From NCBI RefSeq assembly GCF_002917105.1, contig NZ_PQFZ01000006.1:256564-320563 (forward strand): a stretch of DNA of 64,000 nucleotides. The letters are read 5' to 3'. Origin of the DNA: Allobosea psychrotolerans (lineage in GTDB: Bacteria > Pseudomonadota > Alphaproteobacteria > Rhizobiales > Beijerinckiaceae). A model generated the notes under the pieces. That model was not told the DNA's origin. It saw only the letters and a program-made list of their open reading frames with translations, and ran no database searches. Within the stretch, counting starts at the first letter, position 1. Every line of letters starts with the position of its first letter. A program made the position numbers and the translations under genes. Below, one piece after another: positions 63,040-64,000 of the stretch.

Positions 63040-64000
63040 ATGGCCGCCAGCTCCCCGAGTTCGATCACCGAAAGCTGTCCCGTGTCGTCCCCCGTTGCCG
63101 CTTCTGCCGCCAATTCGCCGGCCCGCATTCTCTTCGCCAGCCTCATCGGTACGACGATCGAGTTCTTCGACTTCTATATCTACGCCACCGCCGCCGTGCT
63201 GGTGTTCCCAAAGCTGTTCTTCCCTGGCGGGGACGCGACCTCGGCGATGCTGCAATCGCTGGCGACCTTCGCCATCGCCTTCTTCGCGCGGCCGATCGGC
63301 GCAGCGATCTTCGGGCATTTCGGCGACAGGATCGGGCGCAAGGCCACGCTGGTTGCTGCCCTGATGACGATGGGCCTGTCGACCGTCGTGATCGGCCTGT
63401 TGCCGACCTATGCCAGCGTCGGCGTCCTGGCTCCGCTGCTGCTGGCGCTGTGCCGCCTCGGCCAGGGCCTCGGGCTCGGCGGCGAATGGGGCGGAGCCGT
63501 GCTGCTCGCCACCGAGAACGCCCCTCCCGGCAAGCAGGCCTGGTACGGCATGTTTCCGCAGCTCGGTGCCCCGATCGGCTTCATCTGCGCCACCGGCAGC
63601 TTCCTCTTGCTGACCGACCTGCTCAGCGACGCGCAGTTCTATGCCTTCGGCTGGCGCATTCCTTTCCTGGCCAGCGCGCTTCTGGTCTTCGTCGGGCTCT
63701 ATGTCCGGCTGCGCCTGACCGAGACCCCCGAATTCCAGAAGGCGATCGACAAGCATGAGCGCGTCCGCATGCCGATCGTCGCGGTGGTGTCGCAGCACAA
63801 GGCCCATCTCCTGCTCGGCACCATCGCGGCGCTGGCGACCTTCGTGCTGTTCTACCTGATGACGGTGTTCTCGCTGAGCTGGGGCACCACGGCGCTGGGC
63901 TATGCGCGCGGGCAGTTCCTGCCGGTGCAGATGGTCGGCGTCGTCTTCTTCGGGCTGGCGATCCCGCTCTCGGCGCTGCTCGCCGACCGTTTCGGCAATC
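63040..64000 (+). CDS. MHS-family (metabolite:H+ symporter) MFS transporter, 3' end outside window
   Basis: The frame stays open to the window end (about 320 residues). After a Ser/Ala-rich N-terminal tail of about 30 residues, SLIGTTIEFFDFYIYATAAV, then FGHFGDRIGRKATL and CRLGQGLGLGGEWGGAVLLA, give the MHS signature (shikimate, proline/betaine, alpha-ketoglutarate or citrate uptake). Substrate not determined. The ATG at 63040 is the best start, though its ribosome site is weak; an in-frame GTG further in is possible. It follows the lrp gene by 123 bp. Confidence 0.88.
   Translation, partial: MAASSPSSITESCPVSSPVAASAANSPARILFASLIGTTIEFFDFYIYATAAVLVFPKLFFPGGDATSAMLQSLATFAIAFFARPIGAAIFGHFGDRIGRKATLVAALMTMGLSTVVIGLLPTYASVGVLAPLLLALCRLGQGLGLGGEWGGAVLLATENAPPGKQAWYGMFPQLGAPIGFICATGSFLLLTDLLSDAQFYAFGWRIPFLASALLVFVGLYVRLRLTETPEFQKAIDKHERVRMPIVAVVSQHKAHLLLGTIAALATFVLFYLMTVFSLSWGTTALGYARGQFLPVQMVGVVFFGLAIPLSALLADRFGN

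Overview
The window reads as chromosomal DNA of a high-GC alphaproteobacterium of the order Hyphomicrobiales, most like Bosea and its relatives. Markers are homospermidine synthase, MucR, Irr next to bacterioferritin genes, an FDS-type soluble formate dehydrogenase with an oxalate/formate antiporter, a single-chain AceE-like E1 beside a divergent Lrp gene, and many intergenic palindromic repeats. The genus is inferred from gene content and style, not from a marker phylogeny.

Layout. 1-4.4 kb: tRNA-Gly, a YbaK-type tRNA deacylase, and a thioredoxin-TPR / Lon-N domain / MFS operon. 4.4-6.9 kb: an arylsulfatase module with a broken outer-membrane protein gene and an IS6 remnant, flanked by diverged direct repeats of the MFS-tail/homospermidine-synthase-tail junction, so it is a secondary insertion. 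6.9-15 kb: homospermidine synthase, a Ugp-like ABC importer lacking an ATPase but ending in a phosphodiesterase, a GNAT, and ornithine decarboxylase with a long structured leader. Ornithine decarboxylase plus homospermidine synthase give ornithine to putrescine to homospermidine. 15-20 kb: periplasmic glucan protein, DUF4337, RidA-like, Inh-type lipoprotein, GNAT. 20-27 kb: a peptide/nickel-type ABC importer led by a cobalamin riboswitch, then a COG0523 GTPase with a Zur-like box. 27-37 kb: oxalate/formate antiporter, fdsGBA-fdhD-fdsD, a LysR regulator with two identical-pattern operators, and MucR.

37.0-40.65 kb is a small genomic island in the 3' end of a tRNA-Ala(CGC) gene. It has a 20-bp direct repeat at its far end, a decayed integrase next to the tRNA, and a fluoride-riboswitch-controlled CrcB/DUF190 export operon as cargo, plus an MFS transporter and an unknown protein.

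40.7-64 kb is mostly core genome: YggT, DUF167, carbonic anhydrase, a double cold-shock protein, MOSC, the iron group bfr / irr-bfd, the EmrAB efflux pair with divergent TetR and twin operators, purC, an arsR-arsC-acr3 operon, an Lrp/aminotransferase pair, a DMT permease, asd, two orphan hypothetical genes, the AceE-like E1 with Lrp, and an MHS-family transporter running off the end. Intergenic gaps hold several families of long inverted repeats, a few of which have grown into coding sequence.
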